DNA from: Rhodoplanes serenus
GTDB lineage: Bacteria > Pseudomonadota > Alphaproteobacteria > Rhizobiales > Xanthobacteraceae
Length of the DNA: 64,000 nucleotides
Direction of reading: 5' to 3'
Assembly: GCA_009720755.1 (NCBI GenBank)
Contig: WNKV01000013.1
Location: 104,333 to 168,332, forward strand
Part shown: positions 8,157 through 17,128 of the stretch, piece after piece
How the letters are laid out: each line of letters opens with the position of its first letter
Position numbering within the stretch: the stretch's first letter is position 1
Translations under genes and position numbers: made by a program
The notes under the pieces: generated by a model
Database searches by the model: none
Told to the model about the DNA's origin: nothing
Seen by the model: the letters and a program-made list of their open reading frames with translations, nothing else

Positions 8157-9110
8157 TCACGCATTGGGCAGGTTCCGCGCCAGCGCCTCGAGCACCGCCA
8201 TGCGCACCGCGACGCCCATCTCCACCTGCTCGCGGATCAGCGAGCGGGCGCCGTCGGCGACCGCCGAGTCGATCTCGACGCCGCGGTTCATCGGGCCCGG
8301 ATGCATCACCAGAGCGTCCGGCTTGGCGTAGGCCAGCTTGGTCTCGTCGAGGCCGTAATAGGCGAAGTACTCGGTCGAGGAGGGAATGAAGGAGCCGTTC
8401 ATGCGCTCGCGCTGGAGGCGCAGCATCATGACGATGTCGGCGTCGCGCAGGCCCTGGCGCATGTCGCGGAAGACCTCGACCCCGAACCGCTCGATGCCGG
8501 GCGGCAGCAGGGTGGCGGGGCCGACCACCCGGACCCGGGCGTCGAGGGCGTTGAGCAGGATGATGTTGGAGCGGGCCACCCGCGAGTGCAGGATGTCACC
8601 GCAGATCGCCACCGTCAGGCCCTCGATGCGGCCCTTGTTGCGGCGGATCGTGAGAGCGTCCAGCAGCGCCTGGGTGGGGTGCTCGTGGGAGCCGTCGCCG
8701 GCGTTCACCACCGAGCAGTCGACCTTGTCGGCCAACAGCTTGACGGCGCCGGAGGCATTGTGCCGCACCACCAGGATATCGGGGTGCATGGCGTTGAGCG
8801 TGATGGCGGTGTCCATCAACGTCTCGCCCTTGCGCATGGACGAGGCCGAGACCGACATGTTCATCACGTCGGCGCCGAGCCGCTTGCCGGCGAGCTCGAA
8901 CGACGACTGCGTCCGGGTGGACGCTTCGAAGAACAGGTTGATCTGGGTGCGGCCGCGCAGGGAGGTGCGCTTCTTTTCGACCTGGCGGTTGAGCTCGACG
9001 AATTCCTCGGCGAGATCGAGGAGCCCGACAATCTCCTCGCGCGACAGGCCTTCGATGCCCAGCAAATGACGGTGGCCGAGCACGAATGCGGGTTTGGGTG
9101 CTACATTCAT
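8157..9110 (-). CDS. pyrB: Aspartate carbamoyltransferase catalytic subunit
   Basis: This 317-residue enzyme makes N-carbamoyl-aspartate from carbamoyl phosphate and aspartate, the committed step of pyrimidine synthesis. The carbamoyl-phosphate loop [20 protein letters not shown] (about 60-79) is intact, as are the [14 protein letters not shown] region, the HSRVARSN segment and the C-terminal [14 protein letters not shown] 9110 gives a start similar to relatives; the longer upstream frame is not conserved-looking. It is divergent from aidB and followed by the pyrC'-like gene, the usual order in bacteria with the PyrB-PyrC' complex. No pyrI is present. Confidence 0.96.
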   Translation of the reverse strand: MNVAPKPAFVLGHRHLLGIEGLSREEIVGLLDLAEEFVELNRQVEKKRTSLRGRTQINLFFEASTRTQSSFELAGKRLGADVMNMSVSASSMRKGETLMDTAITLNAMHPDILVVRHNASGAVKLLADKVDCSVVNAGDGSHEHPTQALLDALTIRRNKGRIEGLTVAICGDILHSRVARSNIILLNALDARVRVVGPATLLPPGIERFGVEVFRDMRQGLRDADIVMMLRLQRERMNGSFIPSSTEYFAYYGLDETKLAYAKPDALVMHPGPMNRGVEIDSAVADGARSLIREQVEMGVAVRMAVLEALARNLPNA

Positions 9111-9228
9111 CAAAGCGGACCGTATAGGCCCGTTCGAGAATGGCAGCAAGCGCGTCCTCCCGTTCCCCCCAGTTGTCCCCAACGGTCCGGAACGCGAGAC
9201 GCAAATGGCGGTGATGGAGGCCGGACGG

Positions 9229-10860
9229 ATGGGCGATCAGGCGCGGTTCAACCAGTCGCCGCCGTTGGCGGATCTCGACCTGTTCGCGAGCGATCCGCCG
9301 CTCGCCGAGGCGGTCAAGATCAATGGGCTCGGCGACGAGGCGCGGCTGCTCGCCGCCTTCGGGCGCCGCTGGGGCGCCGGCGAGATGGCCGAGCAGGCCC
9401 GTCTCGCCAACGAGAACGTGCCGCGTCTCCAGGCCTACGATGCCAGTGGTTTCCGCCGCGACACCGTGGAATTCCACCCCGCCTATCATCACCTGATGAA
9501 GGAAAGCGTCGGGTCGAGCCTGCATTGCTCGACCTGGACCACCGACGGCGAGCGCGCCGACGCCCCCGCCGAGGTGGCCCGGGCGGCCCGCGTCTACATG
9601 GTCGCCCAGGTGGAGAACGGGCATCTGTCGTCCATCATCACCACCCGGGCGGCGGTCGCCGTGCTGGCCGCCGGCGGGCCGCCGAGCGCCGCCGAGATGA
9701 TCCGCAAGATCGTCAACCGCCACTACGATCCGGACTTCCGGCCGTGGTCCGAGAAGTTCGGCATCACCGTCGGCATGGCGGTCACCGAGCGGCAGGCCGG
9801 CACCGACGTGCGCGGCGCCGCCACGGTGGCCGAGCCGACCGCCGACGGCTATCTCGTCACCGGCCACAAGTGGTTCATGTCGGCGCCGATGAGCGACGCC
9901 TTCGTGGTGCTGGCGCAGGCCCCGGCCGGTCCCACCGCCGTGCTGGTGCCGCGCTTCCGGCCGGACGGCGAGGTCAACGCGCTCCAGCTCCAGCGCCTCA
10001 AGAACAAGCTCGGCAATCGCGCCAACGCCTCCGCCGAGGTGGAATTCCGCGGCGCCTTCGGCTGGCGGCTGGGCCAGGAGGGCGCCGGCGTGCGCACCGT
10101 CATGGAGATGGTGCAGCTCACCCGGTTCGACTGTGCCGTCTCGTCGGCCGGCCTGATGCGGGCCGCGTTCTCGCGCGCCGTCCACCACACGCGGCACCGC
10201 GGGGTGTTCGGCCGCCATTTGTCGGATCAGCCGATGATGCGGGCGGTGCTGGCGGATCTCGCCCTGGAGGCGGAGGCTGCGGTGGCGCTGGCGTTCCGGC
10301 TGGCGCGGTCGTTCGACCGGGCCGCCGAGGAGCCGGGCGAGCGGATGCGGGCGAGGCTCCTGACCCCCGTCGCCAAGTATCGCATCACCAAGGCCACGCC
10401 GGCCTTCGTGGCGGAGGCGATGGAGTGCCTCGGCGGCAATGGCTTCATCGAGGACGGGGTGCTGCCGCGGCTGTATCGCGAGGCGCCGGTGAACGCCATC
10501 TGGGAGGGCTCCGGCAATGTCGTCTGCCTCGATGTCCTGCGCATCGTCGAGCGCGACCCCGAGGCGGTGACGGCAGTGGTCGATGATCTTCTCGCCGAGG
10601 CCGGCGATCTGCCGGGCGCCCATGCCAGCGCCGAGGCGGTGCGACTGGCCCTCCGGTCCGCCGAGCCGGGGGGCGGACGGGCCGTGGTCGAGCGGCTGGG
10701 ATCGCTCGCCGCCGCCGCCGCGTTGCGGGCCGGTGCCTCGCCGGCCGCGGAGCCGTTCGCCCGCAGCCATCTGGCCGGCGAGCGCGGCGCCACCCTCGGC
10801 ACCAGCCGACTGTCGAGCGCCGAGATGGACCGGCTCCTCGCCCGCGCCATGCCGGGGTGA
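9229..10860 (+). CDS. aidB: AidB-like acyl-CoA dehydrogenase-fold flavoprotein
   Basis: The chosen ATG (9229) has a GGAGG site 8 bases upstream and yields 543 residues, almost the length of E. coli AidB (541). The frame is open further upstream, but those starts lack this signal. The N-terminus ([21 protein letters not shown]), the [11 protein letters not shown] segment and the flavoprotein core ([45 protein letters not shown]) all match AidB. In E. coli AidB belongs to the Ada response to DNA methylation. No ada or alkA homologue is near here, so its regulation is open. It is divergent from pyrB. Confidence 0.9.
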   Translation: MGDQARFNQSPPLADLDLFASDPPLAEAVKINGLGDEARLLAAFGRRWGAGEMAEQARLANENVPRLQAYDASGFRRDTVEFHPAYHHLMKESVGSSLHCSTWTTDGERADAPAEVARAARVYMVAQVENGHLSSIITTRAAVAVLAAGGPPSAAEMIRKIVNRHYDPDFRPWSEKFGITVGMAVTERQAGTDVRGAATVAEPTADGYLVTGHKWFMSAPMSDAFVVLAQAPAGPTAVLVPRFRPDGEVNALQLQRLKNKLGNRANASAEVEFRGAFGWRLGQEGAGVRTVMEMVQLTRFDCAVSSAGLMRAAFSRAVHHTRHRGVFGRHLSDQPMMRAVLADLALEAEAAVALAFRLARSFDRAAEEPGERMRARLLTPVAKYRITKATPAFVAEAMECLGGNGFIEDGVLPRLYREAPVNAIWEGSGNVVCLDVLRIVERDPEAVTAVVDDLLAEAGDLPGAHASAEAVRLALRSAEPGGGRAVVERLGSLAAAAALRAGASPAAEPFARSHLAGERGATLGTSRLSSAEMDRLLARAMPG

Positions 10861-11195
10861 GGGCGCCGGGTGGTGACCGCCTGTGACCGGACCGCGGCAA
10901 TCCCGGGGTGGTTGCGTGGCGGCCCGGTATCGCGGCGCGGTGCACGGCCGATGACGGTTTCATTTCAATACGATGACGATTGCTGCAACGCAGCGGAACC
11001 GATCCGCGTCCAGGCCCGTTGAACAGGTGAGGACGGCACGGACGGGCCGACAGGGACGGCCGGGATCTTCCTGACGGATGTCCCGGAACGGCTTTCCGGC
11101 ACCCCATGCGATCGGCGTCGACGCGCCTGCTCGGGCAGGTGCGGGTGTTGTCGCACGGCCCGTCGTCCCTCACGGAAAAACAGGAGTACGACACC
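10861..11195 (+). other. Intergenic region upstream of the Gly/Ala-rich secreted protein
   Basis: I see no gene in these 335 bases. They hold a candidate EcfG-type promoter (10995-11020, listed separately) and an AGGAG ribosome binding site at 11182-11186. The A/T-rich stretch at about 10953-10985 stands out in a GC-rich background. If the EcfG-like site is used, the untranslated leader is about 165 bases. Confidence 0.5.
10995..11020 (+). promoter_or_regulatory. Candidate EcfG-type (general stress response) promoter
   Basis: GGAAC at 10995-10999 and CGTT at 11017-11020 are separated by 17 bases. This matches the alphaproteobacterial EcfG consensus GGAAC-N16/17-CGTT. It lies about 176 bp upstream of the ATG of the secreted Gly/Ala-rich protein. 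The match is seen directly; use of the promoter is inferred. Confidence 0.5.
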
Positions 11196-11750
11196 ATGAA
11201 GACGATGGCTCATTACGCGCTCGCCGCTGGTCTCGCCGGAGCGCTGGCGCTCGGCGCTGCCACCCCGAGCGACGCCAAGTCGCGCCACGGCCGCTCGGTC
11301 AAGGCCGACCGCGTCGTCACGCAGACTCACTATCACGGTGGTCATGCCGGCTATGCCCGCGCCGGCTACGCCAATCCGGTTCACGCCGGAGCCGGCCTCG
11401 CGGCCGGGGCGGTGGGCACCGGCGTCGGCATCGCGACGGGCGCGGTCGGGGCTGGCCTCGGCATCGCGTCCGGGGTCGCCGGCGCGGCGCTCAGCCCGTT
11501 CACCGGCGGCGTCAACTACGGCTATGTCCCGGCAGCCGATCCGTACGGCGCCTATGCGGCGGCGGGTCCGGTCAACGGTGCCGGCGCGGGGGCCGCCTAT
11601 GCGGCGAGTGCGGGCGGCGGCTGCTGGATCTCCACCGACTCGGGCCGCGGCTACGGCTACTACGGCGCCTGCGGGACTCGCGATGCTGACTACGGCGTCG
11701 CCGAGATCTCCGGCCAACCCGGCACCCAGGGCACCGTGCTGCCCTACTGA
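11196..11750 (+). CDS. Secreted glycine/alanine-rich protein of unknown function
   Basis: ATG 11196 has AGGAG 9 bases upstream and opens a 184-residue protein. The first ~28 residues (MKTMAHYALAAGLAGALALG, then an ...SDAKS junction) look like a signal peptide. Next comes a His/Tyr-containing stretch (THYHGGHAGYARAGYANPVH), a long Gly/Ala/Val hydrophobic middle (~65-110) and a Tyr/Gly-rich tail with two cysteines (GGGCWISTDSGRGYGYYGACG). I do not recognise a named family; small secreted proteins of this composition are common in Hyphomicrobiales. A possible EcfG-type promoter upstream suggests a stress-related envelope role. A strong terminator follows. Confidence 0.75.
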   Translation: MKTMAHYALAAGLAGALALGAATPSDAKSRHGRSVKADRVVTQTHYHGGHAGYARAGYANPVHAGAGLAAGAVGTGVGIATGAVGAGLGIASGVAGAALSPFTGGVNYGYVPAADPYGAYAAAGPVNGAGAGAAYAASAGGGCWISTDSGRGYGYYGACGTRDADYGVAEISGQPGTQGTVLPY

Positions 11751-11784
11751 CCGGGCATGACGGTTGCGAATGTGAGTTGAGCAG

Positions 11785-11810
11785 AGGGGCGGGTCTTCGG
11801 ACCCGCCCTT
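11785..11810 (+). terminator. Rho-independent terminator, possibly bidirectional
   Basis: An 11-bp stem (11785-11795 with 11800-11810, one G-T pair) closes a TTCG tetraloop and is followed by TTCTTTC. It ends the secreted-protein gene (stop at 11750) and may also serve the convergent ruvX gene. Confidence 0.8.
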
Positions 11811-11829
11811 TCTTTCGTTCTCGGCCGGG

Positions 11830-12306
11830 TCAGGTCGGTCCGCGGGCCAGTCGGTCGAGGGCGCCTTGGAGGATGAAGATCGCCGCGTGCTGATCGATCA
11901 CCGCCTTGCGCTTGGCGCGGCTGGCATCGGCCGCGATCAGCTCGCGCTCGACCGCCGTGGTCGACAGCCGCTCGTCCCACAGGCCGATCGGCAGCTCGGT
12001 CAGGCGGGCGAGATTGCGGGCGAAGGCGCGGGTCGACTGGGCGCGCGGCCCCTCGGTGCCGTTCATGTTGAGGGGCAGGCCGAGCACCAGCCCCACCACC
12101 CGCCGCTCCGCCGCCAGCGCCAGCAGGCGCGCGGCATCGTCGGTGAAGCGCTTGCGCCCGATGGTCTCCACCCCGGTGGCGAGCCGGCGGTCGGGATCGC
12201 TGACCGCGACCCCGATGGTCTTGTCGCCGAGATCGAGGCCGACGAGCGCGCCGCGCTCCGGCAGGAGAGGGATCAGCTCGACGAGAGGGACCACGATGGC
12301 GGGCAT
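11830..12306 (-). CDS. ruvX: Holliday junction resolvase-like protein RuvX (YqgF)
   Basis: The 158-residue protein is a YqgF/RuvX RNase H-fold nuclease. The first strand LVGLDLGDKTIGVAVSD carries the first catalytic Asp (D25). VLGLPLNMNGTEGPRAQ, the WDERLST block and DQHAAIFILQ complete the family pattern, including the Glu and last Asp needed for metal binding. YqgF proteins process pre-16S rRNA and have been proposed to resolve recombination intermediates. It is often a neighbour of gatC/gatA or pyrB, which is 2.7 kb away here. It converges on the secreted-protein gene. Confidence 0.95.
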   Translation of the reverse strand: MPAIVVPLVELIPLLPERGALVGLDLGDKTIGVAVSDPDRRLATGVETIGRKRFTDDAARLLALAAERRVVGLVLGLPLNMNGTEGPRAQSTRAFARNLARLTELPIGLWDERLSTTAVERELIAADASRAKRKAVIDQHAAIFILQGALDRLARGPT

Positions 12307-12516
12307 GAGGCTCGCCTATCACGCCGTCGCCACCCTCGCCAGCGTGATCGTCGCCGATCGATCGTCCCGCTCGATCCCGCGCCACGCGGCGCACCGCCGC
12401 GTTCGCGCGGAGGCGCGCGCGATTGACGCCCAGGCGGGAGCGCGGCTTAGTCTGCCGTCGTTCGTTTCGGTGGCGCGCCGCGCGGTCGTGCGCGCCCGGC
12501 AGCGGGGAGACGTCGC

Positions 12517-13215
12517 ATGCAGATCACCTGGTTCGGCCATTCCGCCTTCCGGCTCGACTTCAAGGGCACCGCGGTGCTGATCGATCCGTTCTTCACCGGC
12601 AATCCGGCCTTCGTGTCGGATCGCGCCGCGGCCATCCGCGGGGTGAGCCACGTCCTCGTCACCCATGGCCACGGCGATCACGTCGGCGACACCTTGGACA
12701 TCGCCCGCGAGACCGGCGCGACGGTCACCACCAACTACGATCTCGGCATGTGGCTGGTGTCGAAGGGGCTCGAAAAGTTCAACCCGATGAACACCGGCGG
12801 CACCACCGATCTCGGCGGCTTCACGGTGACGCTGGTGCGGGCCGATCATTCCTCGGGCGACGTCGTCGACGGCATGCCCGTCTATCTCGGCAATCCGTGC
12901 GGCGTCGTCGTCAAGGCGCCCGGCGAGCCGACCGTCTATCACATGGGCGACACCGACGTGTTCTCCGACATGGGGCTGATCGCCGAGCTGCACGCCCCGA
13001 AGATCGCCATGGTGCCGATCGGCGACCGCTTCACCATGGGGGCGGCGTCGGCGGCCTTCGCGGTCAAGCGCTTCTTCCAGCTCGACGCGGTGATTCCCTG
13101 CCACTACGGCTCATTCCCGATCATCGACCAGACGGCGGACAGGTTCGTCGCCGCCATGGCGGGGCACGCCACCCGGGTGATCGTGCCCGAGAAGGGCGTC
13201 GCCGTATCGGTCTGA
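12517..13215 (+). CDS. UPF0173-family metal-dependent hydrolase (metallo-beta-lactamase fold)
   Basis: This 232-residue protein has the metallo-beta-lactamase metal site THGHGDH (H50, H52, D54, H55). The opening [14 protein letters not shown] and the later [19 protein letters not shown] and CHYGSFP segments are those of the UPF0173 (YtkL-like) family. Function in the cell is not established for the family; it is expected to be a soluble Zn- or Mn-dependent hydrolase. It is divergent from ruvX, with ~210 bp between them holding nothing I recognise. Confidence 0.92.
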   Translation: MQITWFGHSAFRLDFKGTAVLIDPFFTGNPAFVSDRAAAIRGVSHVLVTHGHGDHVGDTLDIARETGATVTTNYDLGMWLVSKGLEKFNPMNTGGTTDLGGFTVTLVRADHSSGDVVDGMPVYLGNPCGVVVKAPGEPTVYHMGDTDVFSDMGLIAELHAPKIAMVPIGDRFTMGAASAAFAVKRFFQLDAVIPCHYGSFPIIDQTADRFVAAMAGHATRVIVPEKGVAVSV

Positions 13216-13326
13216 TCGACGGGAATCCGTCGCGTCGAGACGCGATGCTTCAGGACGCGGCGACGGCGCCGCGTCCGACGTAGGCCATCCTGGTTGTAGT
13301 TTCGCGCGACAGAGTCGTCCCGCGAA

Positions 13327-13351
13327 GGAACCTTTGGTCATCCGATGCGTT
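13327..13351 (+). promoter_or_regulatory. Candidate EcfG-type (general stress response) promoter
   Basis: GGAAC at 13327-13331 and CGTT at 13348-13351 are separated by 16 bases, matching the EcfG consensus. Transcription would begin near 13358, about 50 bp before ATG 13407. The site covers the most upstream TTG of the following reading frame, which argues against that start. Confidence 0.55.
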
Positions 13352-13406
13352 GTCGGGTCGCACAACACTCCCTCCCGTGACCGACCTTGCGTACCGGACC
13401 CGACCG

Positions 13407-14324
13407 ATGCCGCGCCGCTCTCATGACTTCTCGCTCTGGCCCGAGCATGCGCGGCCGCCGCGCCGGCGCTGGTCGATATCCCGGGTCGCGGGCGTCACCG
13501 CGATCGGCGCGGTCGGACTGCTCGCCGGCTATGTGGCGGTCGCCGAGCTGGTGCGGCCGACGGCGCTCGATGCGCCGGTTGGGCGAAGCGGCGAGACCGC
13601 CGCGACGGCAAGTGTGATCCCCTCGGCAACCGTGACCCCGACGGCAAGTGCGACATCGGCCCGGGATGCTGCGGGCCCGGCGCGGTCCGCCGCCGCGTCC
13701 TCGGCAGCCGCCGTCGAGACGGTCGGGGCCGGACCGCCGGCCGGCGAACGTCCGCCGTCGGACCGTGCCGTCGCCGAGCGGGCTGCCCCGGAGACGGCGG
13801 CGGCGCCGTCGTCGCGTCCGCGCAACCGGCCGAGTGCCAACCCGACCGCCATGGCGCCCATCGGCTCCATCCGGCCAGACCGCGAGCCGAATGGGCGTGC
13901 CGCTGCTCCGCCCGCCGCTGCTCCGCCCGCCGCTGCTCCGCCCGCCGCTGCTCCGCCCGCCGCGATCGCCGCGCCGGTCCCGCCGAAGCCCGAGCCTTCC
14001 GTCTCGGCCGCGCGTGGCTCGACTGCCCCGGACACGACCGCATCGACCGTGCCGGCATCGCCTGCGCAAGCGGCCGACACGGTGGTCCCGCCCCGGGAGG
14101 CCGTGATGGCGGCCGACGACGAGAAGCCGACCGCGCAGGCTGCCGAAAAGCCCCGCAAGAAGGCCCGCAAGAAGACCCGCCCGCGCAACACCGAGACGGC
14201 CCGTGGCGGCGAGTCCTGGGACGGTGGATGGCGGCGCGCCGAGGCTTATCCGGGCCGCGGCTTGGGCAGCGCACCACCACCGCCACCGCCCGCCTGGGGC
14301 CGCGGCGGTTTCTTCCCGTTCTGA
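13407..14324 (+). CDS. Single-pass membrane protein with long Pro/Ala-rich region, unknown function
   Basis: From ATG 13407 the protein has 305 residues. An Arg-rich N-terminal stretch precedes one membrane helix (VAGVTAIGAVGLLAGYVAVAEL region, ~30-52). The next ~200 residues are low-complexity Ala/Pro/Ser/Thr, including four copies of AAPPA. A Lys/Arg-rich patch (KPRKKARKKTRPR) and a Pro-rich end (SAPPPPPPAWGRGG) follow. This suggests an inner-membrane anchor with a long periplasmic arm, perhaps reaching the cell wall. GTG 13377 is an alternative start. An EcfG-type promoter upstream suggests stress control. No family recognised. Confidence 0.65.
   Translation: MPRRSHDFSLWPEHARPPRRRWSISRVAGVTAIGAVGLLAGYVAVAELVRPTALDAPVGRSGETAATASVIPSATVTPTASATSARDAAGPARSAAASSAAAVETVGAGPPAGERPPSDRAVAERAAPETAAAPSSRPRNRPSANPTAMAPIGSIRPDREPNGRAAAPPAAAPPAAAPPAAAPPAAIAAPVPPKPEPSVSAARGSTAPDTTASTVPASPAQAADTVVPPREAVMAADDEKPTAQAAEKPRKKARKKTRPRNTETARGGESWDGGWRRAEAYPGRGLGSAPPPPPPAWGRGGFFPF
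13902..13961 (+). repeat. Four perfect tandem 15-bp repeats within a coding region
   Basis: The unit GCTGCTCCGCCCGCC occurs four times without change and encodes AAPPA in frame. Identical DNA in every copy points to recent slippage expansion, so copy number may vary between strains. Confidence 0.95.
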
Positions 14325-14519
14325 CGCCGGCCCTCACGCGGCCGGCCGGCCGTCATCCGGTCGGCCGTCGCCCGGCCCGGCTTCGTGGCCCGCAGGGCGT
14401 TCGCCCAACCGCCTGAAATTCCGCGGTGCTTGTCTTCGCACCTCACGATTCAAACCCTATCTCATCACCGCTTGCGGACGCGCGTTTCCACGGCGCCGTT
14501 ACCCTTCACGGAGTTTCTC

Positions 14520-15074
14520 ATGTCTCTCGATTGCATCCTGTCGGTCCGGGGCGTGGCGCGCCGGGTGGCCGCCGGTCTCGCCGTCGTGGTGGCGGTCGCG
14601 GCTCTCCAGAGTCCCGCCGTCGCGGCCGAGGAGCCGGACCTCGTCTTCCGCCGGTCCACCGTCTTCAAGTGGCTGAGCCCCAACGACAAGCTCGCCACCT
14701 ACGGGCTCGACGACCCGGAGGTCGACGGTGTCGCCTGCCACTTCACGGTGCCCGAGAAGGGCGGCTTCAAGGGCTGGCTCGGCCTCGCCGAGGAGGTCTC
14801 GGACATCTCCCTGGCGTGCCGCCAGATCGGTCCCATCCGCTTCAAGAAGAAGTTCGAGCAGGGCGAGGACGTGTTCCGCCAGCGACGCTCCCTGTTCTTC
14901 AAGAAGATGCAGATCGTCCGCGGCTGCGACGTGAAGCGCAACGTGCTCGTCTACATGGTCTATTCTGACAGGATCATCGAAGGGTCGCCGAAGAACTCGA
15001 CGTCCTCGGTGCCGATCATGCCGTGGGGCGGGAGCGACGCGATCCAGCGCTGCGCGGACTTCGTCGAGAAGTGA
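14520..15074 (+). CDS. creA: CreA family protein
   Basis: The 184-residue protein starts at ATG 14520, with GGAG 6 bases upstream. An N-terminal signal peptide (hydrophobic VAAGLAVVVAVAAL, ending near AVAAEE) precedes the CreA domain. Diagnostic segments are KWLSPNDKLATYGLDDPEVD, CHFTVPEKGGFKGWLGLAEE and SLACRQIGPI. CreA proteins are periplasmic and widespread, but the function is poorly defined; the E. coli gene is named only from its position next to the creBCD locus. No creB/C/D genes are present here. Confidence 0.9.
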   Translation: MSLDCILSVRGVARRVAAGLAVVVAVAALQSPAVAAEEPDLVFRRSTVFKWLSPNDKLATYGLDDPEVDGVACHFTVPEKGGFKGWLGLAEEVSDISLACRQIGPIRFKKKFEQGEDVFRQRRSLFFKKMQIVRGCDVKRNVLVYMVYSDRIIEGSPKNSTSSVPIMPWGGSDAIQRCADFVEK

Positions 15075-15582
15075 TCCGCGACGGCGTCGTCGCGACTGGC
15101 GCCGGATGCTCCAGTCGGCTGTCGAAGCGAGATCCCGCAAGGGCTTTCGGCAGAATTTTTAGATCCTGATCTCGGTCGCTCCGGGGCCGGCCGGCGGCCG
15201 GACCCGGGGTGATCGGCCGGCTGAGGGCCGCCCGTTCGCCGGCTTCGCGGCCGTCGATGCATCCGATTGATCTTCATCAACGAATGAATTCGACTATAGA
15301 GCGAGATCGACTGCGGCAATGTGCCGGGTCGAATCTCGGTCTGCGTCGAGTCTCGAGCTGCGACGGGTTCGGCTGCGTCGGATCGATCCCGACGGGGCCT
15401 GCCGGCGGGTGACTGATCCGGGCGTCACCCGTGGCGAACCCTTTCTGTGAGCCCTGTCACATTGCGGCGGGCTTCCATGCCCGATCGTCGGCTCGGATGG
15501 TCCGGGTGGGAGAGTCGCCGGGCAAAGTCGTGGTTGCCGTCGAATTCGAGCTGCAATAGCCTCGTTAGATTGTTGGATTGAG
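15075..15582 (+). other. 508-bp intergenic region without a recognisable gene
   Basis: I find no supported gene. Short frames exist but lack start signals and family resemblance. The stretch 15268-15302 is unusually A/T-rich and includes TATAGA at 15296-15301, with TTCATC 16 bases upstream. This could be a promoter, although it is ~280 bp from the next start codon. A possible small RNA cannot be excluded. Confidence 0.35.
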
Positions 15583-16566
15583 ATGCGGTCTCCACGCGAC
15601 ATCGTTCACCTGATCCTCGAGACGGGGCCGAGCGGCCTGATCCTGACGGATGGCGCGGCCCGGATCGTCTTCGCCAACGAGCATGCCGAGGAGATGCTCG
15701 GCTTCGGCCACGGTGAGCTGCTCGGCCTGCCGATCGAGGTGCTGGTTCCCGACCGCTTCCGCGACATTCATCCCGAGATGCGCCGCGTCTTCGACCTGAT
15801 GCCGCGCGAGCGGCCGATGGGCATCGGCCGTGATCTGACGGCGCGCCGCCGCGACGGCAGCGAGTTTCCGGTCGAGATCGCGCTCAAGCCGCTGCCGATC
15901 GACGGCGAGGTGTATGTGCTCGCCATGCTGGCCGACATCACCGAGCGCAAGCGCTCCGAGGACCGCCAGCGGCTGCTGATCGGCGAGCTGAACCACCGCA
16001 TTCAGAACCTGTTCGCGGTGATCCAGTCGGTGGCGCTGTCGAGCCTGAGCGGCGAGCGGACGCTGCGCGAGGCGCGCGACGTGTTCGTCGACCGTCTCCA
16101 GTCGCTCGGCCGGGCCTACACCATGATGACCGAGCAGGAGTGGCGCGGCGCGCCGCTGCGCCAGATCCTCGCCTCCGAGACATCGGCCTTCGCGGACCGC
16201 GTCACCCTCGACGGCGTCGAGGTGATGGTGAAGCAGAACGCCGCCCAGAGCTTCGCGCTGCTGCTGCACGAGCTGACCACCAACGCCGTGAAGTACGGCG
16301 CCCTGTCGTCACCTGACGGCAGCGTGTCGGTGCACTGGCGCATCGAGCCCGAGATGCGGCCGACCGCCTTCGTGCTGTCCTGGCAGGAGAGCGGCGGCCC
16401 GAACGTCGTGCCGCCGACTCGCAGCGGCTACGGCCGCAAGATCATCGAGGACACCATGCGGCGCATCGGCAAGCATCAGATCGAGTATGCGACGGCCGGC
16501 CTGCGCTACCGCATGGAGGCGCCTCTCGACAAAGTCGGCTGGGTGATCGACGATCCGTCCCCCTGA
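15583..16566 (+). CDS. HWE-family sensor histidine kinase with N-terminal PAS domain
   Basis: The 327-residue soluble kinase has a PAS domain at ~1-125 (GPSGLILTDGAARIVFANEHAEEMLGF start, ADITERKRSE end). An HWE-type phosphoacceptor box (LLIGELNHRIQNLFAVIQSV, H138) and an HWE/HATPase domain follow. The latter shows LLHELTTNAVKYGALS (N-box) and the WQESGGP motif that names the family. There are no membrane segments, so it senses an internal cue or one bound by PAS. No response regulator lies beside it; HWE kinases often act through orphan regulators such as PhyR in the general stress response. That link is inference here. Confidence 0.92.
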   Translation: MRSPRDIVHLILETGPSGLILTDGAARIVFANEHAEEMLGFGHGELLGLPIEVLVPDRFRDIHPEMRRVFDLMPRERPMGIGRDLTARRRDGSEFPVEIALKPLPIDGEVYVLAMLADITERKRSEDRQRLLIGELNHRIQNLFAVIQSVALSSLSGERTLREARDVFVDRLQSLGRAYTMMTEQEWRGAPLRQILASETSAFADRVTLDGVEVMVKQNAAQSFALLLHELTTNAVKYGALSSPDGSVSVHWRIEPEMRPTAFVLSWQESGGPNVVPPTRSGYGRKIIEDTMRRIGKHQIEYATAGLRYRMEAPLDKVGWVIDDPSP

Positions 16567-16662
16567 GTCTCGTGCGTGGCGCGCTGCCGTCGCAGTTCGT
16601 CGACAGTGCATGCTCAGTCGATTGTTGGCAGTCGACTTTGGTCACGGCGATCCGTAGGGACG

Positions 16663-17109
16663 ATGGGTCGCGTCGCCGAGGCGCAGGATACCGCCGCGGC
16701 GGATCTGGACTGCGCTATTGAGCGTTCGCTTTTGGATTCGTTTCTCGACTTTCGCCCGTCAGCGCGCCGGGTCCGCGTGCTGGATTGTTCGATGGATTGG
16801 AACGCGGAACTCGCCTACTTCGTGACCCCCAAGTCCGGACCGATGCGGCCGATGCGGACGCTGATCGACGCCAATCGGGCGTTGCTCGACGATCTGCCGT
16901 TCGGCAGCCGGCGCCGGCCGCATTGGGCCGCCGTGGCCCGCTTGCTGCTGATCGCCGCCGAGACCGGCTCGACCATCGATATCCGCCTGGCGACCGACTC
17001 CCTCGTACGCGCCCTGGAGACGGAGGGCTGGATGAGCCGGGTGCGCCCCGACGGCCTGCCGGCTGCCGCCGTGGCGCCGGTGCCGCCGCTCCCGCGCCGG
17101 CGGGTCTGA
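16663..17109 (+). CDS. Conserved-looking hypothetical protein
   Basis: A 148-residue protein starts at ATG 16663; the frame is open upstream but begins in a poorly coding stretch. It has a balanced soluble composition and a compact middle region (SARRVRVLDCSMDWNAELAY ... FVTPKSGPMRPMRTLIDANR). A helical stretch AAVARLLLIAAETGSTIDIR and a short Pro/Val-rich tail follow. I do not recognise the family. It lies 97 bp after the HWE kinase on the same strand, so the two could be co-transcribed. Confidence 0.6.
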   Translation: MGRVAEAQDTAAADLDCAIERSLLDSFLDFRPSARRVRVLDCSMDWNAELAYFVTPKSGPMRPMRTLIDANRALLDDLPFGSRRRPHWAAVARLLLIAAETGSTIDIRLATDSLVRALETEGWMSRVRPDGLPAAAVAPVPPLPRRRV

Positions 17110-17128
17110 ACCCGGGCCGGAGCGATGG

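Noticed and set aside
8043..10586. An 847-codon open frame on the plus strand across pyrB and aidB
   Set aside because: It is antisense to pyrB and out of frame with aidB; its Arg/Ala/Gly/His-rich translation is the usual shadow of high-GC codon bias.
13902..13961. Possible CRISPR-like array
   Set aside because: Units are 15 bp, contiguous without spacers, and encode AAPPA in frame; it is a coding tandem repeat.
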